From positions 1 through 5,160 of the forward strand of contig CAKPAV010000136.1 of the NCBI GenBank assembly GCA_934133115.1: a stretch of 5,160 nt of DNA, written 5' to 3'. The position numbers were made by a program, and so were the translations under genes. How positions within the stretch are numbered: position 1 is the stretch's first letter; each line of letters starts with the position of its first letter. The notes beneath the pieces were generated by a model. The model ran no database searches and had not been told where the DNA came from. It was given only the letters and a program-made list of their open reading frames with translations. Origin of the DNA: an uncultured Bacilli bacterium (GTDB lineage Bacteria; Bacillota_I; Bacilli_A; RFN20; CAG-826). Positions 4,865 to 5,160 of this stretch are shown here, piece by piece.

Positions 4865-5160
4865 CCTATTAATTATTGGTTTGGAGGCTTTTAAGGTTAT
4901 GTAGAGCACTAAGACTTGTGGTATTAACCAAATGAGATTTTTTGGTAAAGAATACATAAGCATATAAGCGCTGGTGGTGGCTAAATCATAATTATATAAC
5001 CAGCCAAAGCATAGTGATCCCCATAATACATTCATTATCATATTGATTAGAAGTCGAGCAAAGAATACATTTTCTAGTTTGGCTTCTTTTTTGTATAGAC
5101 ATAAGCCATAAATAAATCCACTTAACATCGCTTGAATAGTATATGGAAAAAAGAAAGAAG
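4853..5160 (-). CDS. folT: Folate-family ECF transporter S component, C-terminal half, runs off right edge
   Basis: Substrate-binding membrane subunit of an energy-coupling-factor vitamin importer, which works with the shared EcfT and EcfA1/A2 proteins (none in the window). The minus-strand frame is open from the right edge to TAA at 4855-4853, giving 101 residues. Visible are FFFPYTIQAMLSGFIYGLCLYKKE, matching the FPGFTLSAxLxGLIYGLFLYKK region of folate-type S components, then FARLLINMIMNVLWGSLCFGWLY, and SLPKNLIWLIPQVLVLYITLK. These correspond to the last three of six helices. The Met encoded at 5128-5126 is internal, since the family pattern continues upstream of it. Asn-Val-Leu-Trp and Leu-Pro-Lys-Asn-Leu are typical of the folate subgroup, but with only half the protein the vitamin assignment is provisional. 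It converges on smpB with a 4-bp overlap of the stop regions. Confidence 0.75.
   Translation of the reverse strand, partial: SFFFPYTIQAMLSGFIYGLCLYKKEAKLENVFFARLLINMIMNVLWGSLCFGWLYNYDLATTSAYMLMYSLPKNLIWLIPQVLVLYITLKASKPIINRNRN

Noticed and set aside
5126..5128. ATG as the start of the ECF S component
   Set aside because: The frame stays open to the window edge and the upstream residues match the family, so the Met is internal.

Overview
The window is AT-rich DNA from a low-GC Gram-positive-type bacterium. Every tryptophan in the readable genes is TGG and no gene needs TGA read as Trp, so the standard bacterial code fits and the Mycoplasma/Spiroplasma code does not. The gene set (UppP, VanZ-like membrane protein, SmpB, folate-type ECF S component) and the codon bias suggest an uncultured or gut-type member of Bacilli (Erysipelotrichales, RF39, Izemoplasma or Acholeplasma neighbourhood). 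That placement is inference; no rRNA is present.

Layout. Positions 1-261 (minus) hold the first 87 codons of uppP, undecaprenyl-diphosphatase, running off the left edge. A 281-bp divergent intergenic region (262-542) carries candidate promoters in both directions, a repeated TTACAATT element, and a strong Shine-Dalgarno sequence separated from the next start codon by a hairpin. Positions 543-1751 (plus) encode an AAA_14/DUF4143-type ATPase with an intact P-loop and a degenerate C-terminal domain. A 115-bp gap holds a perfect 22-bp palindrome next to an extended -10 promoter. Positions 1867-2763 (plus) encode a lysophospholipase/monoacylglycerol-lipase-like alpha/beta hydrolase, followed by a modest intrinsic terminator. 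Positions 2819-4393 (plus) encode an unusual VanZ-like membrane protein whose first transmembrane helix is separated from the other three by about four Ig-like (Big_2-type) domains. It overlaps smpB (4383-4856, plus) by 11 bp. The right edge (4853-5160, minus) is the C-terminal half of a folate-family ECF transporter S component. It converges on smpB and overlaps it by 4 bp, and its terminator lies inside the end of smpB.

How the genes fit together. There is no obvious single pathway. UppP, the VanZ-like protein and the hydrolase all point to the envelope or its lipids; SmpB is ribosome-rescue housekeeping and the ECF component is vitamin uptake. The VanZ-like gene and smpB form a translationally linked pair. 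The ATPase and the hydrolase each look like single-gene units with their own promoter. No mobile element, CRISPR array, tRNA or rRNA was seen. The best candidates for something new are the VanZ protein split by Ig-like domains and the hairpin-bridged ribosome binding site of the ATPase gene.
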